DNA of 64,000 bases from Pelagibacteraceae bacterium AG-325-J17 (GTDB lineage Bacteria; Pseudomonadota; Alphaproteobacteria; Pelagibacterales; Pelagibacteraceae): positions 1 through 64,000 of the forward strand of contig QBYM01000004.1 in assembly GCA_003282825.1 (NCBI GenBank), read 5' to 3'. A program made the position numbers and the translations under genes. Below the pieces are notes generated by a model, which worked only from the letters and a program-made list of their open reading frames with translations, made no database searches and was not told the origin of the DNA. The number at the start of each line of letters is the position of its first letter. The stretch's first letter is position 1. This document shows, one piece after another, positions 31,600 through 39,241 of the stretch.

Positions 31600-32154
31600 T
31601 GTCAGTTCTTTCCGATAAGTGGATAAGAAAAATGTGTAAAGAGAAGGATATGATCTCACCTTTTGAAGAAAAACAGATTAGAGGTGATAGTATTTCTTAT
31701 GGTCTTTCTTCATTTGGTTATGATGCAAGAGTATCTGATGAATTTAAGATTTTCACTAATGTAAATTCAGAAATTGTAGATCCAAAAAACTTTAAACCAA
31801 CTAATTTTGTCACAAAAAATACTTCAGAATGTATTATACCACCAAACTCTTTTGTGTTAGCTAGAACTATGGAAAAATTTAAAATACCAGAGGATGTTTT
31901 GGTAATTTGTTTAGGGAAATCTACATATGCAAGATGTGGTATTATAGTTAATGTTACTCCATTAGAACCAGGTTGGGAAGGTTACGTAACACTTGAGTTT
32001 TCTAACACTACACCATTACCTGCAAAAATTTATGCCAATGAAGGTGTTGCTCAATTTATTTTTCCTTAAGGGCAATGAAAAACCTGAGGTAACTTATGCG
32101 GATCGTGATGGCAAATATATGGGTCAAACTGGTGTAACTTTACCTAAAGTTTAA
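31599..32154 (+). pseudogene. dcd: dCTP deaminase, frame broken by one +1 shift
   Basis: ORF 31599-32069 carries the family motifs ([20 protein letters not shown], the catalytic Glu in [12 protein letters not shown]) and stops at FIFP. Removing one T from the T5 run at 32059-32063 restores [23 protein letters not shown] and QTGVTLPKV, giving 184 aa. The enzyme deaminates dCTP to dUTP, feeding thymidylate synthesis. murA begins 3 nt after the repaired stop. Confidence 0.88.
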
Positions 32155-32156
32155 TA

Positions 32157-33410
32157 ATGCAAAAGTTAGAAGTTTTTGGAGCCAATAAGCTCAAGGGAGA
32201 GATCAATATTTCAGGTTCAAAAAATGCTTCCTTACCAATTTTAGCTGCAACTTTGTTAACAAATAAAAAAGTCTATTTAGATAATTTACCAAAAGTTAAA
32301 GATATTGAAACAATGATTAATCTACTTAGGTCACTGGGTTCAAAAACAAAATTTAATAAAAAAAATTTAGTAGTTGATAATTCTAAACAAAATAAAAATT
32401 TTGCTTCCTATAATTTAGTTAAAACTATGCGTGCTGGAATATTAGTTCTTGGTCCTTTACTTGCAAAATTCGGTAGAGCCAAAGTATCTCTTCCTGGTGG
32501 TTGTGCAATTGGTACTAGACCTGTTGATCTTCATCTGAAAGCTTTATCAAAATTAGGTGTAAAATATAAAATAACTCAGGGCTACATTCATGCATTAGCT
32601 CCAAAAGGTTTAATAGGTTCAAAAATTACTTTTTCAAAAATTTCAGTAGGAGCAACTGAAAATTTGATAATAGCCGCTACATTAGCTAAAGGAACCACAA
32701 TATTAAAAAATTGTGCAATAGAACCAGAGATAAAAGATTTAACAAATTTTCTAATTAAATTAGGATGTAATTTAAAATGGTTATCAAATCGAACAATTAG
32801 AATTAAAGGGGTAAAAAATATACATGAAATTAAATATTCAGTGATGTTTGATAGGATTGAAGCGGGAACATATTTAGTTGCAGCCGCTGCTACAGAGGGA
32901 AATTTAAGAATCAAAAAAGTAATTCCAGAAGTAATAAAGACTGAGATTGATATTTTAAAAAAAATTGGTGCAAAAATTTTAGTAAAAAAAAACCAAATTC
33001 ATATTTATGGAAGTAAGAAAATAAGAAACACAAATATAAAAACGGCACCTTATCCAGGTTTTCCCACAGATTTACAAGCTCAAATTATGGTATTGCTGTG
33101 TAAAGCAAACAAAAAATCTTTGATTAAAGAAGACATTTTTGAAAACAGATTTATGCATGTTTCAGAATTAAATCGAATGGGTGCTAAAATTTTAATAAAA
33201 GGGAACAAAGCTTTGATAGAGGGAAATATTAAATTTAATGCTGCAGAATTAATGGCAACAGATTTAAGGGCTTCGGTTTCTCTTATTCTTGCAGCTCTTA
33301 CAACTAAAGGTAAATCAATAATAAACAGAATTTATCATTTAGACAGAGGGTATGAAAATATAGAAAAAAAATTAAAGAGAGTTGGTGCAAAAATAAGAAG
33401 GATAAATTAA
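32157..33410 (+). CDS. murA: UDP-N-acetylglucosamine 1-carboxyvinyltransferase
   Basis: A 417-aa enolpyruvyl transferase, the first committed step of peptidoglycan synthesis. GSKNASLPILAATLL opens the fold. LPGGCAIGTRPVDLH contains the active-site cysteine targeted by fosfomycin. PYPGFPTDLQAQ and RAGILVLGPLLA are conserved. It starts the murA-DUF2948-hisD-infA set typical of alphaproteobacteria and shares one base with the DUF2948 gene. Confidence 0.97.
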   Translation: MQKLEVFGANKLKGEINISGSKNASLPILAATLLTNKKVYLDNLPKVKDIETMINLLRSLGSKTKFNKKNLVVDNSKQNKNFASYNLVKTMRAGILVLGPLLAKFGRAKVSLPGGCAIGTRPVDLHLKALSKLGVKYKITQGYIHALAPKGLIGSKITFSKISVGATENLIIAATLAKGTTILKNCAIEPEIKDLTNFLIKLGCNLKWLSNRTIRIKGVKNIHEIKYSVMFDRIEAGTYLVAAAATEGNLRIKKVIPEVIKTEIDILKKIGAKILVKKNQIHIYGSKKIRNTNIKTAPYPGFPTDLQAQIMVLLCKANKKSLIKEDIFENRFMHVSELNRMGAKILIKGNKALIEGNIKFNAAELMATDLRASVSLILAALTTKGKSIINRIYHLDRGYENIEKKLKRVGAKIRRIN

Positions 33411-33808
33411 TGGGGAAAAAATATTTAGCCCAAATTATTGCAAATGATAATGAGGGTTTACAAATGATTTCAGCCTGTAGTGCTGGTGCAAAAGTAAGAG
33501 TTTCAGATATTAAATATCTTAGCTCAAGTAAAGTTTTTTTATTATCTATTGAGCGTACTAAAATCGAAGGTGAACAAAATAACAAAAAGATTAATAGTAT
33601 TTGTCGGTTTGATTTCGTAGATAATGTAAAATCTAAGAATATTAACCAGAAAAATGAGAAATTAATAATAGAACTTATTGCAATAGACTATATGAAAAAT
33701 AATGATAATTATGAAATTAATTTAATTTTTAAAAATAATGCTCACATTGTTTTGACAACAGAAGCTATTGAAGTAAGGCTAGAAGATCAAAATGAGATCA
33801 AAGAATAA
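33410..33808 (+). CDS. DUF2948 family protein
   Basis: A 132-aa protein matching, in position and pattern, the DUF2948 proteins between murA and hisD in alphaproteobacteria (IIANDNEGLQMISACSAGAKVRVSDI; ending IVLTTEAIEVRLEDQ). Function is unknown. It shares one base with each neighbour, so it is translated within the murA-hisD unit. Confidence 0.75.
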   Translation: MGKKYLAQIIANDNEGLQMISACSAGAKVRVSDIKYLSSSKVFLLSIERTKIEGEQNNKKINSICRFDFVDNVKSKNINQKNEKLIIELIAIDYMKNNDNYEINLIFKNNAHIVLTTEAIEVRLEDQNEIKE

Positions 33809-35091
33809 TGAAAATATTAAAAAGTAATAATAAAAGTTTTGATAAAGTTTTAGATAATCTACTTATAAAACGAAAATATAAGATTAAATCCAGCTTAATT
33901 TCAGTCACTAGCATTATCAACGATGTGAAAAAAAATGGAGATAAAGCTTTGTTAAAATATGAAAAAAAATTTAACCAAAATAAGACTATTATTCCCTCAT
34001 CTAAACAAATTTCAAAATCAATAAAATCTTTAGATAAAAAAGTTAGAAAAGCAATTGATCTTGCATATTCAAGAATTTATAAATTTCATTCTTTTCAAAA
34101 ATTCAAAAACATTTCGTACTCTGATAAATTTAAGAATAAACTTGAATATAAATATTTGCCAATCGAGTCTGCTGCAATTTATGTTCCAGGATCCTCTGCT
34201 TCGTATCCCTCTAGTGTTTTAATGAGTACAATTCCTGCAATAGTTGCTGGAGTTAAAAGAATAGTAATGATTAATCCTAGTTATAAAGGAAAACAAAACC
34301 CAGCAGTTTTATATGCAGCTAAAAAATGCAAAATAAAAGAAATTTATTCAATTGGTGGTCCTTCGGCTATTGCTGCAGCAGCTTATGGAACTAAAAAAAT
34401 TAAAAAAGTTGATAAAATAGTAGGACCAGGAAATTCTTTTGTGGCAGCTGCTAAAAAAGAGGTTTTTGGTGATGTTGGAATTGAAGGTATGACCGCAGGA
34501 CCATCTGAAATTTTAATTGTCTGTGATAAATTTTCAAATCCAGAGTGGGTTGCAAGTGATTTAATTGGTCAAGCTGAACATGATGTTTTAGCACAATGTA
34601 TTTTGATTTCAAAAGATAAAGGTTTAATCCAAAAAGTTAAGACTGAAATCTCAAAGCAATTAAAAGAATTACCAAGAGTTTCTATTGCAAAAAAAAGTTT
34701 AATTAGTAATGGAATTTTAATACATATTAATTCAGATAAAAAGATCACAGAAGTGATAAATAAAATTGCACCTGAACATTTAGAATTAAACGTAAAAAAT
34801 TATAAATCATTTATACCTAAAATCAAAAATTCAGGTTCAATTTGTTTAGGTAAATACGCAGTCATGGCGATGACTGATTATAATGTTGGATCAAATCATG
34901 TATTGCCTACTAATAGTTCAGCAAAATATTCTAGCGGAATAAGTGTTAACGAATTTTATAAAAGAATTTCATATATAAACTTATCAAAAAAGGGTATTGA
35001 AAGTCTTGGACCATCAGTTATAACTCTTGCAAATTATGAAGGGTTAGCTGGTCATGCTCAATCTGTTAAAAAAAGAATAAGGAGAAAATAA
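33808..35091 (+). CDS. hisD: Histidinol dehydrogenase
   Basis: A 427-aa zinc/NAD enzyme for the last two steps of histidine synthesis. [41 protein letters not shown]-type [11 protein letters not shown], the catalytic Glu-His pair in APEHLEL and NHVLPT are present. It precedes infA by 2 nt. Other his genes here are hisZ and hisG at 37.4-39.1 kb. Confidence 0.97.
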   Translation: MKILKSNNKSFDKVLDNLLIKRKYKIKSSLISVTSIINDVKKNGDKALLKYEKKFNQNKTIIPSSKQISKSIKSLDKKVRKAIDLAYSRIYKFHSFQKFKNISYSDKFKNKLEYKYLPIESAAIYVPGSSASYPSSVLMSTIPAIVAGVKRIVMINPSYKGKQNPAVLYAAKKCKIKEIYSIGGPSAIAAAAYGTKKIKKVDKIVGPGNSFVAAAKKEVFGDVGIEGMTAGPSEILIVCDKFSNPEWVASDLIGQAEHDVLAQCILISKDKGLIQKVKTEISKQLKELPRVSIAKKSLISNGILIHINSDKKITEVINKIAPEHLELNVKNYKSFIPKIKNSGSICLGKYAVMAMTDYNVGSNHVLPTNSSAKYSSGISVNEFYKRISYINLSKKGIESLGPSVITLANYEGLAGHAQSVKKRIRRK

Positions 35092-35093
35092 AT

Positions 35094-35309
35094 TTGTCAA
35101 AACAGGATTTACTTGAATTCAAAGGTAAAGTAACTGATTTATTACCTAACGCTATGTTTAGAGTTCAATTAGAAAATGGTCATGTCGTTACTGCACATAC
35201 TGCAGGCAAATTAAGAAAAAATAGAATAAGAGTATTACAAGGTGATAATGTGACAGTAGAAATGACCCCTTATGACCTTACAAAAGGCAGAATAATCTTT
35301 AGAGGTTAA
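35094..35309 (+). CDS. infA: Translation initiation factor IF-1
   Basis: A 71-aa OB-fold protein ([40 protein letters not shown]). The start is TTG at 35094, supported by AAGGAG about 9 nt upstream inside the hisD end, and the N-terminus MSKQDLLEF matches the family. IF-1 occupies the ribosomal A site during initiation. tRNA-Phe follows after 6 bp. Confidence 0.96.
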   Translation: MSKQDLLEFKGKVTDLLPNAMFRVQLENGHVVTAHTAGKLRKNRIRVLQGDNVTVEMTPYDLTKGRIIFRG

Positions 35310-35315
35310 TCTTTT

Positions 35316-35390
35316 GCCTCGGTAGCTCAGGAGTAGAGCAGAGCCCTGAAAAGGCTTGTGTCGGAGGTGCGAATCCTTCCCGAGGCACCA
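35316..35390 (+). tRNA. tRNA-Phe (anticodon GAA)
   Basis: Cloverleaf with acceptor GCCTCGG/CCGAGGC, A73 and encoded CCA. The D-arm is GCTC/GAGC with a short loop, and the anticodon arm GAGCC-CTGAAAA-GGCTT reads GAA. The T-stem is GGAGG/CCTTC. The T-loop is TGCGAAT rather than TTCGAAT, placing G at the normally invariant position 55. It is probably cotranscribed with infA (6-bp gap). Confidence 0.93.
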
Positions 35391-35400
35391 TCAAAATATC

Positions 35401-35429
35401 TTGAAAATTCTTATAATAAAAATTAACAT
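35401..35429 (+). promoter_or_regulatory. Possible promoter of the cold-shock gene
   Basis: TTGAAA (35401-35406), a 17-bp spacer and TAACAT (35424-35429, 4 of 6 consensus bases) precede csp. This would leave a leader of about 30 nt with AAAGGA ahead of the start. The -10 is weak; other TATAAT-like words nearby lack a -35. Confidence 0.3.
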
Positions 35430-35465
35430 CGTAAGATAATAATAACAAAAGGACTAAGAAATAAG

Positions 35466-35678
35466 ATGAGTACATTAAAAGGAACAGTTAAATGGTTCAA
35501 TGGCAAGAAAGGCTTTGGATTCATTGAAAGAGAAGATAAAGAAAAAGATGCTTTTGTCCATGCGAGCGCAGTGAAAGCAGCTGGTATGAGATACCTTAAT
35601 GAAGGTGATAAAATAGAATTTACTCTTGAAGATGGTCCAAAAGGCCCATCAGCGGTAAATTTAAAAAAATTGGACTAA
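35466..35678 (+). CDS. cspA: Cold-shock-domain protein (CspA family)
   Basis: A 70-aa single cold-shock domain: GTVKWFNGKKGFGFIERED (RNP1 KGFGFIE) and DAFVHASAV (RNP2), ending PSAVNLKKLD. It binds single-stranded RNA/DNA as an RNA chaperone. The AAGGA ribosome site is about 12 nt before the ATG, a little far. It is followed by a clear hairpin terminator, so it is probably monocistronic. Confidence 0.96.
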   Translation: MSTLKGTVKWFNGKKGFGFIEREDKEKDAFVHASAVKAAGMRYLNEGDKIEFTLEDGPKGPSAVNLKKLD

Positions 35679-35691
35679 TACTAAAATTTTT

Positions 35692-35734
35692 AAAGGACGT
35701 TTTTCTCACAAATAGATTAACGTCCTTTTCTTTT
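35692..35734 (+). terminator. Rho-independent terminator after cspA
   Basis: Perfect stem AAAGGACGTT (35692-35701) with AACGTCCTTT (35719-35728), 17-nt loop, then TCTTTT. This is the strongest terminator-like structure in the window. The loop contains TTCTCACAAA, repeated in the next hairpin. Confidence 0.75.
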
Positions 35735-35756
35735 AAGGGTTGAATAATTTAAATAT

Positions 35757-35785
35757 TTGTCATAAAAGACCCGCATGATTATAAA
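35757..35785 (+). promoter_or_regulatory. Sigma-70-type promoter for the leader / tRNA-His-hisS-hisZ-hisG unit
   Basis: TTGTCA (35757-35762) and TATAAA (35780-35785) are separated by exactly 17 bp, immediately after the csp terminator. Transcription would begin near 35792 and run through two hairpins before tRNA-His at 35902. Confidence 0.55.
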
Positions 35786-35791
35786 TAATAC

Positions 35792-35860
35792 ACTGATGAT
35801 AACTTCAAACAGTTCTCACAAAAACTGTTTCCATAGCCTATAGGCTATTTATTTATAATA
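35792..35860 (+). ncRNA. Candidate small RNA or attenuating leader with two hairpins
   Basis: Downstream of a good promoter lie two successive perfect inverted repeats. One is AAACAGTT/AACTGTTT (35807-35814 and 35823-35830, 8-nt loop); the other is the 16-bp palindrome ATAGCCTATAGGCTAT (35833-35848), followed by TTATTTATAATATAATTTT. The second could end a ~65-nt small RNA or attenuate the tRNA-His-hisS operon. No protein-coding frame fits. The structure is seen; the function is inferred and unproven. Confidence 0.35.
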
Positions 35861-35901
35861 TAATTTTAAATCCACACAAAAATAATATAAAAACAAGGAA
35901 T

Positions 35902-35976
35902 GCCTGGGTGGTGTAACGGTTAGCACGAAAGTTTGTGGAACTTTAAGTTTGAGTTCGATTCTCAGCCCGGGTACCA
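35902..35976 (+). tRNA. tRNA-His (anticodon GTG), A73 and no encoded G-1
   Basis: Acceptor GCCTGGG pairs with CCCGGGT (a G1-U72 wobble closes it), followed by A73 and encoded CCA. The D-arm is GTGT/GCAC, the anticodon arm AAAGT-TTGTGGA-ACTTT reads GTG, and the T-loop TTCGATT is canonical. The base before G1 is T, so the usual G-1:C73 histidine identity pair is absent, as reported for many alphaproteobacteria. hisS starts 4 nt after the CCA, so tRNA and synthetase share a transcript. Confidence 0.95.
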
Positions 35977-35980
35977 AAAA

Positions 35981-37375
35981 ATGAATAAAGAAAATAAACT
36001 AGTTCCTGGATTACCTCCAGGATTTGAAGATCGTTGGGATAAAAAAATTCTTCTCAAAAAAAAGCTTTTAGAAGCTATTGAGAATAATTTTATAAAATTC
36101 GGAGCTGAAGCTCTTGAAACTCCCTCGTTCGAAATCGCAGAAAATATAGGATCTTTTTTGGCAGAAGATGAAGCTAATCCTATGTCTGATGTATTCTCAT
36201 TTAAGGATGGAGACAAGAATATAACTCTTCGTTACGATCTCTCAAGTCCCCTTGCAAGATTTTATGCTCAAAACAACCAAGAACTTCCATCAATCTTTAA
36301 GCGATATCAAATTCAAAATGTATTCAGAAACGAAAAAGCTGGAAATGGTCGATACAGAGAATTTATGCAAGCAGATTTTGATATTGTTGGAAATGTTAAT
36401 CCTGCACAAGCAAATGCAGAGCTTTGTAATTTAATATCAAGCACACTAGCAGATTGTGGATTAAAAAAAGATCAATTTACAATTAATGTGAGTAACAGAA
36501 AAATAGTTCAGGGTTTAATTGATGATTTAAAAATTTCTGAGGAAAAACAAACAAAAGTTATTAGAGCAATTGATAAACTCGATAAGCCTGGTTTTGGGTT
36601 AAAGGGGGTTGAAGACTTACTTAAAAAAGAGAGAAAAGATCAAAGTGGAGCTATCACTAAAGGAGCTGATTTAAGCAATGAACAGGCAGCACAAATATTA
36701 AATTTTCTAAAAATAAAAGATTTAAAAAAATTAAAAGAAACTTTAAAAAATCCATTATCTCAAGAAGGAATTCAAGAATTAGAGAATATATTTCAATTAC
36801 TTGGATATGGTTCAAATTTAAATCAAGTTAAAACAAACTTTACGATTGTGAGAGGGCTCTCGTACTATGATTCATTTATAGTTGAAACAAATTTAAATTT
36901 TAAAGTGACTAATAATAAAGGTAAGGAAATTGAGTTAGGTAGTATCTGCTCAGGAGGATCGTACGCCAAACTTATTTCAAGGTTTAGAGGTGTTGATGTT
37001 CCTGGGACTGGAATTAGTTTTGGTGTAGACAGGTTGTTATTCGCATTAATTCAGTTAAACCAAATTCAAGTACAATATCAGAAACCAGTTTTAGTTTGTG
37101 TCATGGATGAAAAATATTTAAAGAATTATTATGAAATTGTTGATCAATTAAGAGATAATAATATTAATGCAGAAGTTTTTTTAAACACTAAAAAAAATCT
37201 TGGTAAACAACTCGATTTAGCAAACAAGCGTGAATTAATAGTAGCAATTATTTGTGGGGAAAATGAGTTTAATGATAATACTGTGACCATTAAAAACCTT
37301 AGAGGTGTTAAGGGTGAAAATAACCAAACAATCCCAAAATCAAATTTAATAAATGAAATCAAAAAACTTATCTGA
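35981..37375 (+). CDS. hisS: Histidine--tRNA ligase
   Basis: A 464-aa class II synthetase. The true start is ATG 35981 (MNKENKLVPGLPPGFEDRW); the ORF-track start at 35933 lies inside tRNA-His. Motif 2 is RYQIQNVFRNEKAGNGRYREFMQADFDIVG, the histidine motif is VRGLSYYDSF, and motif 3 is GISFGVDRLL. The C-terminal anticodon-binding domain (about 370-464) follows. GRYREFMQAD fits the alphaproteobacterial HisRS type that recognises A73 tRNA-His, judged by eye. It overlaps hisZ by 23 nt. Confidence 0.95.
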   Translation: MNKENKLVPGLPPGFEDRWDKKILLKKKLLEAIENNFIKFGAEALETPSFEIAENIGSFLAEDEANPMSDVFSFKDGDKNITLRYDLSSPLARFYAQNNQELPSIFKRYQIQNVFRNEKAGNGRYREFMQADFDIVGNVNPAQANAELCNLISSTLADCGLKKDQFTINVSNRKIVQGLIDDLKISEEKQTKVIRAIDKLDKPGFGLKGVEDLLKKERKDQSGAITKGADLSNEQAAQILNFLKIKDLKKLKETLKNPLSQEGIQELENIFQLLGYGSNLNQVKTNFTIVRGLSYYDSFIVETNLNFKVTNNKGKEIELGSICSGGSYAKLISRFRGVDVPGTGISFGVDRLLFALIQLNQIQVQYQKPVLVCVMDEKYLKNYYEIVDQLRDNNINAEVFLNTKKNLGKQLDLANKRELIVAIICGENEFNDNTVTIKNLRGVKGENNQTIPKSNLINEIKKLI

Positions 37376-38405
37376 AAAAATCCTTAAGTCTGTTAAAGGC
37401 AAGGGATTTAAATATATTGAATTACCCTCAGTAATTGAAACTAATCATATTGTTCAAAGATCTGGTGAAAATTTTAGAAAATTTATTTTTTCATTTATTG
37501 ATCAAAATGGGAATGAGCTATGTTTACGTCCAGATTTAACAATAGTTTCTTGCCTAAGATATTTAGAAAGTAACTTAAGAGGTAAAGAAAAAATATTTTA
37601 TAGTGGGCAAGCGTTTAGGAAATCTCAAAATAGAAAAGACTCTATAATTAGAAATCAAATTGGATTTGAAATCATTGGTTCTAAAGATGAAAAAAATGAT
37701 GATAAAGAAATTATTAACACTTCTTTAAATTCTTTAAAAAATTTAAAATATACCTCGGGCACTTTAACATTAGGAAATGTTGAAATATTTAAACTTTTAA
37801 TATCTAAACTGGATATTCCAACTAGATGGAAATTAAGATTATCAAGACATTTTTGGAGAGAAGACTATTTTAATGATTTGTTGAAAAGGTTGGAAACAAA
37901 CTCTGATGTTGATCCAACTATAGTTGAGATAGATAAAAAACGTTATCTAAAAATGCTCAGAGGTGACAAGAACTCAATCGTTGCTGAAAGATCAATTGAA
38001 GAAATTTTAAAGCGTTTTGATAAAAAGATAAAAGATCCAAGACGTCCGAGTAAAGGAAGAAATGTATCAAAAATTATTAAAGAGTTTTTAAAGATTAAAT
38101 GTCCAATCAATAAAGCTGCAGATGTATTAAACAAATTCTTTAAGAAATATCAAATAAACTTAGTGGTAGATCAAAGATACTTTCCAACCTCAGTTAACAG
38201 AACTTCAAAACTAAATGTAGTTTTTTCAACCTCATTTGGAAGACAACTTGAATATTACACAGGTATGGTTTTTAAAATTGATATCAAATTAAATAATAAG
38301 ATTAAAAATATAATTAATGGTGGAAGGTATGATCAATTAATTTCTGACCTTGGATCTAAAAAACAAATATCAGCGGTAGGGGCTGCATTAAATTTAAATT
38401 ATTAA
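37353..38405 (+). CDS. hisZ: ATP phosphoribosyltransferase regulatory subunit
   Basis: A 350-aa HisRS-like protein without a full aminoacylation set, fitting HisZ. Conserved parts are LPSVIETNHIVQRSGENFR, LCLRPDLTIVSCLRYL, YSGQAFRKSQN, GFEIIGS and the C-terminal GGRYDQLISDLGSK with VGAALNL. HisZ forms a hetero-octamer with short-form HisG and makes it histidine-sensitive. It sits between hisS and hisG, one base before hisG. Confidence 0.93.
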   Translation: MKSKNLSEKILKSVKGKGFKYIELPSVIETNHIVQRSGENFRKFIFSFIDQNGNELCLRPDLTIVSCLRYLESNLRGKEKIFYSGQAFRKSQNRKDSIIRNQIGFEIIGSKDEKNDDKEIINTSLNSLKNLKYTSGTLTLGNVEIFKLLISKLDIPTRWKLRLSRHFWREDYFNDLLKRLETNSDVDPTIVEIDKKRYLKMLRGDKNSIVAERSIEEILKRFDKKIKDPRRPSKGRNVSKIIKEFLKIKCPINKAADVLNKFFKKYQINLVVDQRYFPTSVNRTSKLNVVFSTSFGRQLEYYTGMVFKIDIKLNNKIKNIINGGRYDQLISDLGSKKQISAVGAALNLNY

Positions 38406-38406
38406 A

Positions 38407-39094
38407 ATGAAAAATATAATCAATATAGGAATTCCAAGTAAAGGCAGGCTTAGAAAAGACGTTTTAAACATTTTTAAAAAGAAAAAATTAAAACTAGTTT
38501 CTGAACGAGGTGAGAGGGACTTAATTGGTTCTATTAAAAATAAATCAAACATTAAAATTCTTTATTTGCATGCAAGAGAAATTATTCAAAGACTAGGAGA
38601 TGGTTCTTTAGATATAGGTTTTTCAGGCTTTGATTTACTTAAAGAAGGAGAAATTAATATCCAAAAAAAAAATTAACTTAGTCAAAAAGTATGAGTTTGG
38701 AAAAGCAACTCTAGTTGTTGCTATTCCAGATCCGTGGATTGATGTGCAAACAGTAGCTGATTTGGAAGAAATTGCTTTTGAATTTAGGGATAAAAAGAAA
38801 AAAAAATTAAGAGTTGCAACCAAGTATCCAAACTTAACTAAAGAATTCTTATTCTCTAAGGGTGTAACACAATTTCAATTAGTTGAAAGTTTGGGCGCTA
38901 CCGAGGCTTATCCTTTTACAGGTTCTGCAAATTTGATTACTGATATCAGTTCTACTGGTGAGACTATAAAAAGTAATAATTTACGTATCCTTAAAGATGG
39001 TGAGATTTTAAAATCCCAAGCATGTATTTTTACTTCAAGGAAAAACTTTAAAAAAAAAGGTTTAAAAGCTTTAGTCAAATTACTTACCAAGTAA
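38407..39094 (+). pseudogene. hisG: ATP phosphoribosyltransferase catalytic subunit (short form), frame broken by one +1 shift
   Basis: ORF 38407-38676 begins NIGIPSKGRLRKDVLNIF and includes LDIGFSGFDLL, then stops after an A10 run (38663-38672). Removing one A continues as NIQKKINLVKKYEFGKATLVVAIP and reaches the PRPP region (ESLGATEAYPFTGSANLITDISSTG). The repaired length of 228 aa matches short HisG, which needs HisZ, encoded just upstream. It commits ATP and PRPP to histidine synthesis. Confidence 0.88.
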
Positions 39095-39211
39095 TTTATC
39101 TTTGAAATAAATTAGGATTATTTTGATAATATCTAAATTTCTAAATATTGCGTAAAGAGCTATCAAAATGGCTATTATAAATATAATTTTCAAAATAAAA
39201 TATAATTCCAT
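39080..39211 (-). CDS. Possible 43-aa membrane protein
   Basis: Below the ORF-track cut-off. MELYFILKIIFIIAILIALYAIF is one strong transmembrane helix, followed by a basic tail ending LGK. A Shine-Dalgarno-like AAGGG lies 6 nt upstream. It diverges from rmuC (30-bp spacer) and its stop overlaps the end of hisG by 15 nt. It fills an otherwise empty 147-bp gap. Function unknown; it could be a chance ORF. Confidence 0.35.
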   Translation of the reverse strand: MELYFILKIIFIIAILIALYAIFRNLDIIKIILIYFKDKLLGK

Positions 39212-39241
39212 TAAAAACCCTTATAATACAAGTTACGAATC

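Noticed and set aside
35933-35980. Upstream hisS start given by the ORF track
   Set aside because: It lies inside tRNA-His; the family N-terminus begins at 35981.
18210-39094. Seven broken genes as true genome decay
   Set aside because: All shifts are +1, all repair perfectly to conserved, mostly essential proteins, and cluster in one interval; error is simpler, though not proven.
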